This document shows, in pieces, positions 1 through 7,276 of a DNA stretch of 11,008 nucleotides (within the stretch, counting starts at the first letter, position 1; every line of letters starts with the position of its first letter). Source of the DNA: Candidatus Nanopelagicales bacterium. GTDB lineage: Bacteria; Actinomycetota; Actinomycetes; S36-B12; UBA10799. The notes under the pieces were generated by a model. That model did no database searches, was not told the origin of the DNA, and saw nothing but the letters and a program-made list of their open reading frames with translations. The translations under genes were made by a program, and so were the position numbers. Location: assembly GCA_030699055.1 (NCBI GenBank), contig JAUYKX010000157.1, positions 1 to 11,008 of the forward strand, given 5' to 3'.

Positions 1-642
1 CCGGTCCGAGTGCATAACGACGCTGTGGTGATGGCCGCTGCGGAGCATTGGATCGGGGCGGCGGCGGGGCGCCCGAATGCGCTCGGGATGGTCGTGTCCA
101 CCGGTGTCGGCGGGGGATTGGTGCTGGGTGATCGCCTGATCGACGGTGGGTTGGGCAATGCCGGTCACATCGGCCACATTGTTGTCCATCCGGACGGTCC
201 GGCCTGCGTATGTGGGGGCCGAGGGTGCTTGGAGCCGATCGCCCGTGGGCCGGCGACGGCGGCATGGGCGGTCGAGCAGGGCTGGACGCCCTCCGACCCG
301 ACTAAGCCCGCAGATGCCAAGACCCTGGCCGACGACGCCCACGCTGGCGACGAGGTGGCGATTGCCGCCTACAACCGATCGGGCGAGGCGGTCGGCATCG
401 CGCTCGCTTCAGTGGCCGCGCTGTTGGACCTGGATGTGGCGGTGATCGGTGGCGGCCTGGTCCAAAGCGGCGAGCTGCTGATGGATCCCCTACTGGCCGC
501 TTTCCGCTATCACGCGGGTCTGCCCCATGCTGCGCGTATGAGCATCGTGCCCGCCTCGCTGGGGCAGGACGCAGGCATCATCGGTGCGGCGGCGCTGGTG
601 CAGGATGGCCACCGCTACTGGAATGCGTCGGACGACGGGTAG
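1..642 (+). CDS. ROK-family sugar kinase (probable glucokinase), 3' part only
   Basis: The reading frame is open from base 1 and ends at TAG 640-642, so the N-terminal part lies outside the window. About 213 residues are seen of a family that is usually near 300, so roughly a third, including the N-terminal phosphate-binding loop, is missing. Visible ROK marks are the catalytic NDA (bases 16-24), the glycine-rich STGVGGGLVLG segment, GHIGH, the zinc-site pattern CVCGGRGCLE, and a late IGGGL loop. ROK kinases phosphorylate glucose or related sugars in the cytoplasm; ROK repressors share the fold but carry an N-terminal helix-turn-helix, which cannot be checked here. The position often written as Glu in GExGH is His, which I believe occurs in some actinobacterial ROK proteins. 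The substrate cannot be fixed from this fragment. Confidence 0.88.
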   Translation, partial: PVRVHNDAVVMAAAEHWIGAAAGRPNALGMVVSTGVGGGLVLGDRLIDGGLGNAGHIGHIVVHPDGPACVCGGRGCLEPIARGPATAAWAVEQGWTPSDPTKPADAKTLADDAHAGDEVAIAAYNRSGEAVGIALASVAALLDLDVAVIGGGLVQSGELLMDPLLAAFRYHAGLPHAARMSIVPASLGQDAGIIGAAALVQDGHRYWNASDDG

Positions 643-722
643 CCAAGACATGCTCGACCGCAACTGGCCACGTGGATTCCGCGCTGGTGCGTTGGTGTCC
701 GGAACGTTCAACCGAAGGCGGC

Positions 723-728
723 GAAAGG
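723..728 (+). promoter_or_regulatory. Ribosome binding site of the ABC ATPase gene
   Basis: GAAAGG lies 7 nt before ATG 736 and supports that start over the in-frame ATG at 745. The 93-nt gap between the kinase and this gene shows no clear -35/-10 pair; it carries the palindrome CCACGTGG at 668-675. Confidence 0.6.
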
Positions 729-735
729 TACACAC

Positions 736-1725
736 ATGACTCAGATGGCGGTGCAGGCCGAAGGGCTGGTCAAGCGGTTCGGCGATGTCGTCGCTCTTGA
801 CGGGTTCGACCTCTCGGTCGAGGAAGGATCGGTCTGTGGACTGCTGGGGCCGAACGGCGCCGGGAAGACCACGGCTGTTCGAATCTTCGCCACGTTGCTG
901 CGCCCGGACCAGGGGACAGCCCGGGTGGCCGGGATAGACGTCGCCACCAACCCCAATTCGGTGAAGAAGATCATCGGGCTCACGGGTCAGTACGCGGCTG
1001 TTGATGAGTACCTGACGGGCCGGGAGAACATCAACATGGTGGGGCGCCTCTACCATCTGGACCACAGGTGGGTGACCAACCGAACCAACGAACTGCTGGA
1101 GAGGTTCCGGCTCATCGATGCCGCCGATCGCCCGGCCAAGACCTATTCCGGTGGCATGCGCCGTCGACTCGATCTGGCGGCCAGCCTCGTCGCCCGCCCG
1201 AAGATCTTGTTCCTCGACGAGCCGACCACTGGCCTTGACCCCCGGTCGCGGATGGAGGTCTGGGATGTCATCGAACAACTCGTGCGCGACGGCACGACGG
1301 TGCTGCTCACCACCCAGTACCTGGAGGAAGCCGACTACCTGGCGGAGAAGATCGTTGTGATCGACCACGGGCGGGTGATCGCGTCGGGTGACAGCGAGAG
1401 GTTGAAGGATCAGGTGGGTGGCGACTTCGTGGAGGCTGTGGTCAGTGACCCCGGGCGGTTGACGGATGCGGCGGCGGCATTGGCCCCACTCGGTCAAGGT
1501 GATCCGGTCATCGACGAGGTGGTCCGCAAGGTGACGATGCCGGTGAGCGGCGGCTCGCGGATTCTCATCGAGACGATCAGGGCACTGGACGCCGCCGGTA
1601 TCGAACTCGACGACGTGGCGCTGCGCCGTCCGACTCTCGACGACGTGTTCCTCGCGCTGACGGGTCGGGCGATTGAAGAAGAGGCGGAGGCTGCGGTGTC
1701 GGGTCGAGGAAGGTCACGGAAATGA
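736..1725 (+). CDS. ABC exporter ATP-binding protein, DrrA (daunorubicin-resistance) family
   Basis: This 329-residue cytoplasmic ATPase should power the permease encoded directly after it. Walker A GPNGAGKTT is at residues 38-46, the Q-loop Gln at 85, the signature YSGGMRRRLDLA at 137-148, Walker B ILFLDEP at 157-163 and the D-loop GLDPR at 166-170. The usual H-loop histidine is Gln194 (TTQYLEEAD), which is characteristic of DrrA-type ATPases rather than a defect. A C-terminal domain of about 100 residues ending in LDDVFLALTGRA matches the DrrA accessory domain. The stop TGA overlaps the permease ATG in ATGA (1722-1725), indicating translational coupling. DrrA/DrrB pairs export drugs, lipids or other hydrophobic molecules. 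No biosynthetic genes lie nearby, so the substrate is unknown. Confidence 0.93.
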   Translation: MTQMAVQAEGLVKRFGDVVALDGFDLSVEEGSVCGLLGPNGAGKTTAVRIFATLLRPDQGTARVAGIDVATNPNSVKKIIGLTGQYAAVDEYLTGRENINMVGRLYHLDHRWVTNRTNELLERFRLIDAADRPAKTYSGGMRRRLDLAASLVARPKILFLDEPTTGLDPRSRMEVWDVIEQLVRDGTTVLLTTQYLEEADYLAEKIVVIDHGRVIASGDSERLKDQVGGDFVEAVVSDPGRLTDAAAALAPLGQGDPVIDEVVRKVTMPVSGGSRILIETIRALDAAGIELDDVALRRPTLDDVFLALTGRAIEEEAEAAVSGRGRSRK

Positions 1726-2594
1726 GTGCCCCGAGTATGAGTACCTCGACGGAAGTGCCCGTGGTCCGGTCCTGGCCACTGTTGGGCTGGGGCATCAGCG
1801 ACGGCCTGGTCGTCGCCAGGCGCAATCTGCTGCAGACGGTTCGGGTCCCGGAACTGCTGTTCTTCTCCCTGGTCCAGCCGGTGATCTTCGTTTTGATGTT
1901 CGCCTACGTGTTTGGCGGGGCGATCCCGGTTCCCGGCGCGAGCGGGGGCGCCGAGGCGTATCGCGAGTTCCTGATCCCCGGGATCTTCGGCCAGACGGTG
2001 GCGTTCGCCGCCGCGGCATCGACGGTCGGGATCGCCGAGGACATGAGCAAAGGGATCATCGATCGGTTCAGGTCGTTGCCGATGCGAACGTCAGCGGTCC
2101 TGTTCGGTCGAACGGTTGCCGATGCGGCTCGGATGATCCTGGTGCTGACGGTGCTGTCGATCACGGGACTGATCGTCGGTTGGCGGATCAACGACGGCTT
2201 CGTCCGGGCGGTTGCCGCCTACGCGTTGTTGCTGCTGTTCGCCTACACGGTGGCCTGGGTGGGGGCGTGGATCGGCATGTACATGCGCAATACCGAGACG
2301 GCCAACACGGCGGGGCTCGTGTGGCTGTTCCCCTTGACTTTTATCTCGAATGCGTTCGTTCCCCTGCAGACCATGCCCGCATTTCTGCAGCACTTCGCGG
2401 CCTGGAATCCGCTTTCTTCGCTGGTGCTCTCCTGCCGAAACCTGTTCGGCAACGCAAGCGGGCAGACGCCCGGAGCTGACGACTATTGGTCATTGCAACA
2501 TCCCGAGGCGTGGACTGTGATCAGCTGTGCGATCGTGTTGGCTGTGTTTGTGCCGCTGGCGGTGCGCCGGTATCGGCGGGCGAATTATCGCTGA
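1722..2594 (+). CDS. ABC-2 type exporter permease, DrrB family
   Basis: This 290-residue membrane protein is the partner of the upstream ATPase. After a cytoplasmic N-terminus of about 45 residues, a coupling-helix-like segment (DGLVVARRNLLQTVRVPELL) leads into about six hydrophobic segments: near residues 47-66, 85-105, 132-150, 165-185, 198-215 and 262-280. The loop EDMSKGIIDRFRSLPM is the typical DrrB/ABC-2 signature between the second and third helices. It ends in a basic tail, RRYRRANYR. The start ATG 1722 overlaps the ATPase stop, so both subunits should be made from one mRNA. The pair would form a homodimeric or 2+2 exporter in the cytoplasmic membrane. The exported substrate cannot be read from the sequence. 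Confidence 0.92.
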   Translation: MSAPSMSTSTEVPVVRSWPLLGWGISDGLVVARRNLLQTVRVPELLFFSLVQPVIFVLMFAYVFGGAIPVPGASGGAEAYREFLIPGIFGQTVAFAAAASTVGIAEDMSKGIIDRFRSLPMRTSAVLFGRTVADAARMILVLTVLSITGLIVGWRINDGFVRAVAAYALLLLFAYTVAWVGAWIGMYMRNTETANTAGLVWLFPLTFISNAFVPLQTMPAFLQHFAAWNPLSSLVLSCRNLFGNASGQTPGADDYWSLQHPEAWTVISCAIVLAVFVPLAVRRYRRANYR

Positions 2595-2602
2595 GCTAAT
2601 TG

Positions 2603-2622
2603 CCGCCGAGCGGGGTCGGCGG
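2603..2622. terminator. Convergent terminator-like hairpin
   Basis: CCGCCGA (2603-2609) and TCGGCGG (2616-2622) form a perfect 7-bp stem with a 6-nt loop in the 44-nt gap between the converging permease and greA genes. Neither side has a long T-run; the plus side continues GGTTATCGGGTT. It may serve both strands. The call rests on position and stem only. Confidence 0.5.
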
Positions 2623-2638
2623 GGTTATCGGGTTCGCT

Positions 2639-3130
2639 TCAGGACCGGTAGGCCCGCGAATCGATGATCTCCACCGACATGGACTTGCCATTGGGCAATA
2701 AGTAGGTCACGGCCTCTCCCACCTGGCGGCCAATCACAGCTTGACCAAGTGGCGAAGTCGGCGAGTAGACGTCCACGGACGAGTGCGGAGCCTCTTCCCG
2801 GGATCCGAGAAGGAATGTCTCGACGTCTCCGTCGGAGAACCGAATCGTCACCACCATTCCGTGTCCGACCCGACCGTCGTCCTCGGCAGGTGGAAATCCC
2901 ACCTGAGCGTTGTCGAGCAGGTGTCGGAGTTGCCGGATGCGAGCCTCGTTCTTCCCCTGGTCTTCCTTGGCCGCGTGGTACCCGCCGTTCTCCTTCAGGT
3001 CGCCTTCGGCGCGTGCGGCCTCGATCCGGGAAGTGATCTCCGTCCGGCGTGGTCCGCTGCGATCAGCCAGTTCCTCCGTAAGACGCTGGTGCGTCTCGGG
3101 GGTCAGCCAGGTTTCGGGGGTTTCGGTCAT
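2639..3130 (-). CDS. greA: Transcription elongation factor GreA
   Basis: The 163-residue product has the standard GreA layout. An N-terminal coiled coil (about residues 8-78) is followed by a FKBP-like globular domain (about 85-160, including SPLGQAVIGRQVGEAVTY). The coil tip carries GDLKEN, with Asp44 and Glu47 corresponding to the acidic pair that enters the RNA polymerase secondary channel and drives cleavage of backtracked transcripts. Both are present, so this should be an active factor rather than an inhibitory Gfh-like homologue. The start ATG 3130-3128 is supported by GGAG on the minus strand (3140-3137) with a 6-nt spacer. Overall length matches the family. The GGDEF/EAL gene lies upstream on the same strand, 72 nt away, with a hairpin in between. 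Confidence 0.96.
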   Translation of the reverse strand: MTETPETWLTPETHQRLTEELADRSGPRRTEITSRIEAARAEGDLKENGGYHAAKEDQGKNEARIRQLRHLLDNAQVGFPPAEDDGRVGHGMVVTIRFSDGDVETFLLGSREEAPHSSVDVYSPTSPLGQAVIGRQVGEAVTYLLPNGKSMSVEIIDSRAYRS

Positions 3131-3136
3131 TGTGAT

Positions 3137-3140
3137 CTCC
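3137..3140 (-). promoter_or_regulatory. Ribosome binding site of greA
   Basis: The minus strand reads GGAG, 6 nt before the greA ATG, and fixes that start. Confidence 0.6.
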
Positions 3141-3171
3141 AGTGATCAGCGTGGTCAACGAATTTGGGCCG

Positions 3172-3198
3172 GGTTGCTTGCGCCCGCGGCAGGCAACC
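3172..3198. terminator. Hairpin between the GGDEF/EAL gene and greA
   Basis: GGTTGCTTG (3172-3180) pairs with CAGGCAACC (3190-3198) as a 9-bp stem with one G-T pair and a 9-nt loop. It begins 4 nt past the stop of the GGDEF/EAL gene (minus strand), so it probably ends that transcript and separates it from greA. On the minus strand there is no T-run after the stem. It could instead be a processing or attenuation structure. Confidence 0.45.
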
Positions 3199-3202
3199 TT
3201 GT

Positions 3203-6200
3203 TCAATCGGCTGGGCCGGGGGCTCCAGGTCGGAGCCCGGTGATCTGTCGATCATAACTGGCGATCCAGGAAGCGGGCGGTGTTCGGGCCAGCGTGGCCT
3301 CCATGTCCCCGGCGTTCTCCGGCATGGCCAGCAGGAATCCCTGGGCCAAGCGGAAGCCAATGGAAAGCAGGGACTCTCGCTGTTGCTCGGTTTCGACGCC
3401 CTCGGCTATGGGGTTCTCCAAACGGAGAGCAGCGCTGAGCTGATGGATCGACCGCACCAGTGAAAGATCGAGCGGATCGGGGAGGTTCGCCACGAAGTCG
3501 CCCGCGACCTTGAGTCCGCTGACCGGTAGTGATCGAAGGTACTGGAGCGAGGACCATCCGGTGCCGAAGTCGTCGATGTAGATGGAAATGCCGCGATCGT
3601 GCAGGGAGCGCAGATGATCCGCGGGGCTTCCCTCGCCCGGAAGCAACACGGTCTCGGTTACCTCGATGACGAGTTGGGAAGGCCCGATCCCGTGTTCGTC
3701 AAGGGAGGACAGGATTGCGTCGCGCACGTGCTTGTCGCGAAGTTGGTTGCTCGACAGATTGACGGATAGACGAAGATCCCGGTGTTGCGGATGGCGTAGG
3801 TGCCATCCGGCCAGGTCGGCAATCGACTGACGGATGACGAATTGGCCGATCGGCCCGATTTCGCCGCACTCCTCGGCATAGTCGAGGAAGGTGGCGGGCA
3901 GGAGCTCTCCCCTTTCCGGATGCAGCCAGCGGACCAGAGCTTCAACCCCGGCGATTGATCCGTCGGTCAGGTCGACTATCGGCTGATAGCGAATCGCAAT
4001 CTCTCCTCGCGAAACAGCGTCCCGGAGATCGTTGGTGATCGAGATTCGATTCACGGTCATGTCATGTATGGCGGAGGAGTAGACGGAGAGGCGACCCTTG
4101 CCCGAGAATTTCGCGTCGTACAGGGCGATGTCCACGTCGCGCTCGAGCTCCTCGGGGGTTGCTGATCCATCGCTCAGGGCCACACCGATGCTGGCGCGGA
4201 GGTTGAGTTGAGTTCCCGCGATCTGCGCTGGTTTCGCTATCCGATCGAGCAGCCGTTCGGCAACGAGCTGGGCGGCCGCGCCCGAGTCGGCGCTCTCCAG
4301 CACGGCAGCGAATTCGTCTCCGCCCAGGCGGACCGGTGTATCTCCCTCGCGCATGCACTCCATCAGTCGATCGGCGACCAAGCGCAGAACCTCGTCGCCG
4401 AAGGGATGCCCCAATGTGTCATTGATCGACTTGAAATCATCGAGGTCGAGCATGAGGACGGCGAAAGAGCGGTGAGATCTGCGAGCCCGGGCAGCGGCGC
4501 GATCCAGTTGTTCGCGGAAAACCGCCCGGTTCTTGAGGCCGGTCAGTTCGTCGTGGAACGCGCGGTATTCGAGTTCCTGTTGGAGCGCATGGCGTTCAGT
4601 GACGTCATGATGCGTGACGACAAATTGGCTCTCCTGTCCGATCCAGGCGACGTTCACCTCGAGTCGGAGGGCGAGAGATCGATTCGCCAGAGTGATCGAA
4701 AGGTCGCCGGCCGACTCGCCTCCGTCTCCCTGGGCTCGCGCTCGGGAAAGGAGGGCCTGGGCAAACGCCGGGTCATCGAACATCGATGACCACGGATGGC
4801 CCATGTACTCGCCTGGCGGTCGGCCCGTCATCTCCTCGATTGCCGCCGTCAGGTACCGGGTGATGCCGTCGCTGTCGACGAGGGCGATCACATCGCTGGC
4901 GTTGTGGAGCAGAAGCTCCAGCCTCTGAGCGGTGGCCCGTTCGACGAGCCGACGAGACATGGACAAACGCTCGAGAGCCATACCGATGTTCTGGCCGAGA
5001 ACTGCCAAAGCTGCCAATGACTCGGGGTCCACCGAATCAGGTGTGTCGACCACCAGTCGGCGGGCGGGGCGAGATCCGGGAATGGCGACCACAGTGCGGT
5101 AATGCGAAGTTCGTTTGCCTTCCATGACCCGGGTGGCCCAACCGCCCACGCCGATGGCACCCAGTTCTGGTTCGGTTCCGATCATGCAGGTGACGCGGTC
5201 CTGTTTCACGAGCAGCGCTGACCAGTGCGAGATCTGACGTGAGATGTCCTCGAGATGTGTCACGCCCAAGAGGGATGCGTTGATCTCGCGCAATGTTTGC
5301 TCCCGCCTGATCGCTTCCCGGTAGCGAAGTACGAGCAGGTTGACGCGGAGCCCCAACAGCAAGGCCAATAACGCGGTCGCAAGGGCGAAGAAACCCGAGC
5401 CCCGAAAGCGGCTCCCTTCCAGGTGAACGATCAGGAGAATTGGCGGAACGAGCACCGAGACCGTGATCAACATCATGGCGCGGCCCCGACGGATCAGGCC
5501 CCGGTTTACATCGCCCACGGGTGGACGGCGCACGGTCGGGTCGGTGACCGCCAGCCCGACCAGAATCAGGAATGCCCAGGCCCCGAATCCGTCCACGCGG
5601 ATCGCGGTGGGCAGCTGATCGCCCGGGCCACGGGCCAAGTCCAAGGCGAACGCGACCATGCCGGACAACACGAGAACCCCGATACCGGCACACAGCAATC
5701 GATAGGCCACGTTGATTGATCCGTCGGACACGAACCACAGTCGCGCCGCCATCGTGAGCAGTAGGAGAGTCAGCAAGGCGACGACAGTCAGCAATATGAC
5801 TTCGGTCGTGGGTAGTTGAGTGGAGAGCCAGATGGGATAGAACAGAAACTCCGAGGTTGGCAGAAACAGGACGCAGAACACCAAACCCGCATCGAGCCAT
5901 CCGGTGGATTCGGCAGCCCATCTCCGTTGGCGGGAGAGCCCGGCGGTGGCGACGATCAATGCGACCAGGGCGGCGGCTAGTAGAGCCAGATCACGCATGG
6001 CCCCGTCGAACGGACCCCAGATCCCGGCGGGCTGCAGGGCCCGGAGCATCAGGCCCGCGCCTCCGATCGGGATGGCGGCCGCCAACGTTATCCACGCCCA
6101 GGGTGCCCAAGGTCGGTTCCTCGCCACTGTCACGATGATCAGGACGATTGACGCCACACCGAGAATGAACCAGAGAACGAGATTCTCAACCTGGCGGTCG

Positions 6201-6274
6201 ATCCTCAACAGGACCCAGCCCGCCCACACCATGCAGAAGATGACCCAGAACTCGCGCAGTCGGGTCCGGGTCAC
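3203..6274 (-). CDS. Multi-spanning membrane GGDEF-EAL protein (cyclic-di-GMP synthesis/turnover)
   Basis: I place the start at GTG 6274-6272, giving 1023 residues. It has AGAGAGG 5 nt upstream (minus strand, 6286-6280) and is followed by a hydrophobic helix. The longer frame to 6460 uses TTG, crosses a 12-bp repeat array and overlaps the divergent gene. About ten hydrophobic segments fill residues 9-318, then a GAF-like region (about 333-438), PAS (about 453-565), GGDEF (about 571-735) and EAL (about 747-1000). GGDEF is intact: DLDDFK at 610-615, GGDEF at 651-655, and the inhibitory I-site REGD at 642-645, five residues before. In EAL, E778, N839, E871, E874, D901, D902, K922, E958 and Q978 are kept, but the Asp of the KxD motif is Ala924. 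It is probably mainly a diguanylate cyclase sensing a membrane or intracellular signal; residual phosphodiesterase activity is possible. Confidence 0.93.
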   Translation of the reverse strand: MTRTRLREFWVIFCMVWAGWVLLRIDRQVENLVLWFILGVASIVLIIVTVARNRPWAPWAWITLAAAIPIGGAGLMLRALQPAGIWGPFDGAMRDLALLAAALVALIVATAGLSRQRRWAAESTGWLDAGLVFCVLFLPTSEFLFYPIWLSTQLPTTEVILLTVVALLTLLLLTMAARLWFVSDGSINVAYRLLCAGIGVLVLSGMVAFALDLARGPGDQLPTAIRVDGFGAWAFLILVGLAVTDPTVRRPPVGDVNRGLIRRGRAMMLITVSVLVPPILLIVHLEGSRFRGSGFFALATALLALLLGLRVNLLVLRYREAIRREQTLREINASLLGVTHLEDISRQISHWSALLVKQDRVTCMIGTEPELGAIGVGGWATRVMEGKRTSHYRTVVAIPGSRPARRLVVDTPDSVDPESLAALAVLGQNIGMALERLSMSRRLVERATAQRLELLLHNASDVIALVDSDGITRYLTAAIEEMTGRPPGEYMGHPWSSMFDDPAFAQALLSRARAQGDGGESAGDLSITLANRSLALRLEVNVAWIGQESQFVVTHHDVTERHALQQELEYRAFHDELTGLKNRAVFREQLDRAAARARRSHRSFAVLMLDLDDFKSINDTLGHPFGDEVLRLVADRLMECMREGDTPVRLGGDEFAAVLESADSGAAAQLVAERLLDRIAKPAQIAGTQLNLRASIGVALSDGSATPEELERDVDIALYDAKFSGKGRLSVYSSAIHDMTVNRISITNDLRDAVSRGEIAIRYQPIVDLTDGSIAGVEALVRWLHPERGELLPATFLDYAEECGEIGPIGQFVIRQSIADLAGWHLRHPQHRDLRLSVNLSSNQLRDKHVRDAILSSLDEHGIGPSQLVIEVTETVLLPGEGSPADHLRSLHDRGISIYIDDFGTGWSSLQYLRSLPVSGLKVAGDFVANLPDPLDLSLVRSIHQLSAALRLENPIAEGVETEQQRESLLSIGFRLAQGFLLAMPENAGDMEATLARTPPASWIASYDRQITGLRPGAPGPAD

Positions 6275-6279
6275 CGTTG

Positions 6280-6286
6280 CCTCTCT
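6280..6286 (-). promoter_or_regulatory. Ribosome binding site deciding the GGDEF/EAL start
   Basis: The minus strand reads AGAGAGG, 5 nt before GTG 6274. It is the best Shine-Dalgarno match in the region and the main reason for choosing this start over more distal in-frame GTG or TTG codons. Confidence 0.6.
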
Positions 6287-6289
6287 TGC

Positions 6290-6360
6290 TACGTGGCCCA
6301 ACACGTGGCCTGATACGTGCCCATTGCGTGGCCCGATACATGGCAAAATATATGGCCAAA
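6290..6360. repeat. Six-copy tandem 12-bp repeat in a divergent promoter region
   Basis: Units begin at 6290, 6302, 6314, 6325, 6337 and 6349, giving five of 12 bp and one of 11 bp. The plus-strand consensus is about TACGTGGCCCRA, with the core ACGTGGCC exact in the first two copies. The last two copies have drifted to AT-rich forms (ATACATGGCA, ATATATGGCC). The array ends at the edge of the GGDEF/EAL ribosome binding site and starts about 94 nt before the isoprenyl synthase start. It lies in the 179-nt gap between the two divergent genes. It may hold regulator sites or be a simple replication-slippage repeat. Confidence 0.8.
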
Positions 6361-6453
6361 TCACAGCGTGGCGCAGATCCGGGTCAGACACCACTCCGGG
6401 GGGAAACTTCCCGCGAAAGCTCGGATCGGACCGGCGCGTGAGACGATGCGGCG

Positions 6454-7215
6454 GTGGCAATCGGCGATCTGATCTACGGTGCGTACGCGCGCCGGCTGAC
6501 AGCTTCGTTGGACCCCGATCGGATACCGCGCCACGTCGGGGTGATCCTCGACGGGAACCGGCGGTGGGCGAGCGAACAGGGGTCGGGGTCCTCCCACGGG
6601 CACCGGGCGGGTGCGGCCAAAATCAGCGAGTTTCTTGGCTGGTGCGATGACCTGGGGGTCGAAGTCGTGACCCTGTGGTTGCTCAGCACCGACAATCTCA
6701 ATCGCCCGAAGTCGGAACTGGAACCGTTGCTCGACATCATCGGCCAGACGGTCACCGACCTGGCCGCCGAACGCCGGTGGCGGGTACATCCGGTCGGGGC
6801 ATTGGACCTGCTGCCGGACTCGACGGCGGAGACGCTCCGGGCCGCCGACGAGTCGACGCGGAACATTGCGGGTCTGACGGTCAACGTCGCGGTTGGCTAC
6901 GGCGGTCGACAGGAGGTTGTCGACGCGGTGCGGTCGTTGCTCAGCGAGCACGCCGAGCTCGGGACCACGCTCGACGAATTGGCGGCGCGCCTGGATGTGG
7001 ATCACATCGACGCGCACCTGTACACGAAGGGTCAGCCCGATCCTGACTTGGTGATCCGAACGTCGGGGGAGCAGCGGTTGTCCGGATTTCTTTTGTGGCA
7101 GTCGGCCCATTCGGAGTTCTATTTCTGCGAGGCCTATTGGCCCGATTTTCGCCGGGTTGATTTTCTGCGCGCGCTGCGCTCGTACGCCCAGCGGCAACGG
7201 CGCTACGGAGCCTGA
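6454..7215 (+). CDS. uppS: Short-chain-type cis-isoprenyl diphosphate synthase (UppS/Rv1086 family)
   Basis: This 253-residue cis-prenyltransferase is cytoplasmic or membrane-associated. It adds isopentenyl diphosphate to an allylic diphosphate with Z geometry. Family motifs are LDGNRRWA with catalytic Asp33, LSTDNLNRP (78-86), [16 protein letters not shown], and [21 protein letters not shown] with the substrate-binding RTSGE. Overall it resembles mycobacterial Rv1086, a Z,E-farnesyl diphosphate synthase. At the chain-length position, Ala69 of E. coli UppS (YAFSSEN), this protein has Leu76 (WLLSTDN), and the following Trp is Leu82. Both fit a short product made as precursor for longer polyprenyl carriers, so the symbol uppS is only the usual family label. 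GTG 6454 is the start, because an in-frame TGA lies at 6439. The PhoH gene follows after 61 nt, probably in one transcript. Confidence 0.92.
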   Translation: MAIGDLIYGAYARRLTASLDPDRIPRHVGVILDGNRRWASEQGSGSSHGHRAGAAKISEFLGWCDDLGVEVVTLWLLSTDNLNRPKSELEPLLDIIGQTVTDLAAERRWRVHPVGALDLLPDSTAETLRAADESTRNIAGLTVNVAVGYGGRQEVVDAVRSLLSEHAELGTTLDELAARLDVDHIDAHLYTKGQPDPDLVIRTSGEQRLSGFLLWQSAHSEFYFCEAYWPDFRRVDFLRALRSYAQRQRRYGA

Positions 7216-7276
7216 AACACAAAGTCACCGGCGTGGCGTTGCGGGCCGGAGCCGCTCGCCGCTTAGCGTCTCGATC

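Noticed and set aside
490..1497. A 335-residue open frame on the minus strand across the kinase and ABC ATPase genes
   Set aside because: It lies antisense to two genes with clear family motifs; its Arg/Pro/His-rich translation matches no family I know and is typical of the antisense frame of GC-rich coding DNA.
1673..2479. A 268-residue plus-strand frame overlapping the ABC permease
   Set aside because: It is Arg/Gly-rich and out of frame with the well-supported permease, whose DrrB signature and ATGA overlap fix the coding frame.
5037..5921. A 294-residue minus-strand frame inside the GGDEF/EAL gene
   Set aside because: It is the same strand but another frame; the translation is Arg/Gly/His-rich without motifs, while the GGDEF/EAL frame is continuous through it.
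6275..6460. N-terminal extension of the GGDEF/EAL protein to a TTG at 6460
   Set aside because: It would overlap the divergent isoprenyl synthase start, cross the 12-bp repeat array and add a non-hydrophobic, family-unlike stretch; GTG 6274 has a good ribosome binding site.
7157..7276. Forty-residue N-terminal extension of the PhoH protein
   Set aside because: The extra residues ([12 protein letters not shown]...) are unlike PIN proteins and overlap the upstream gene; homologues start near the [12 protein letters not shown] position.
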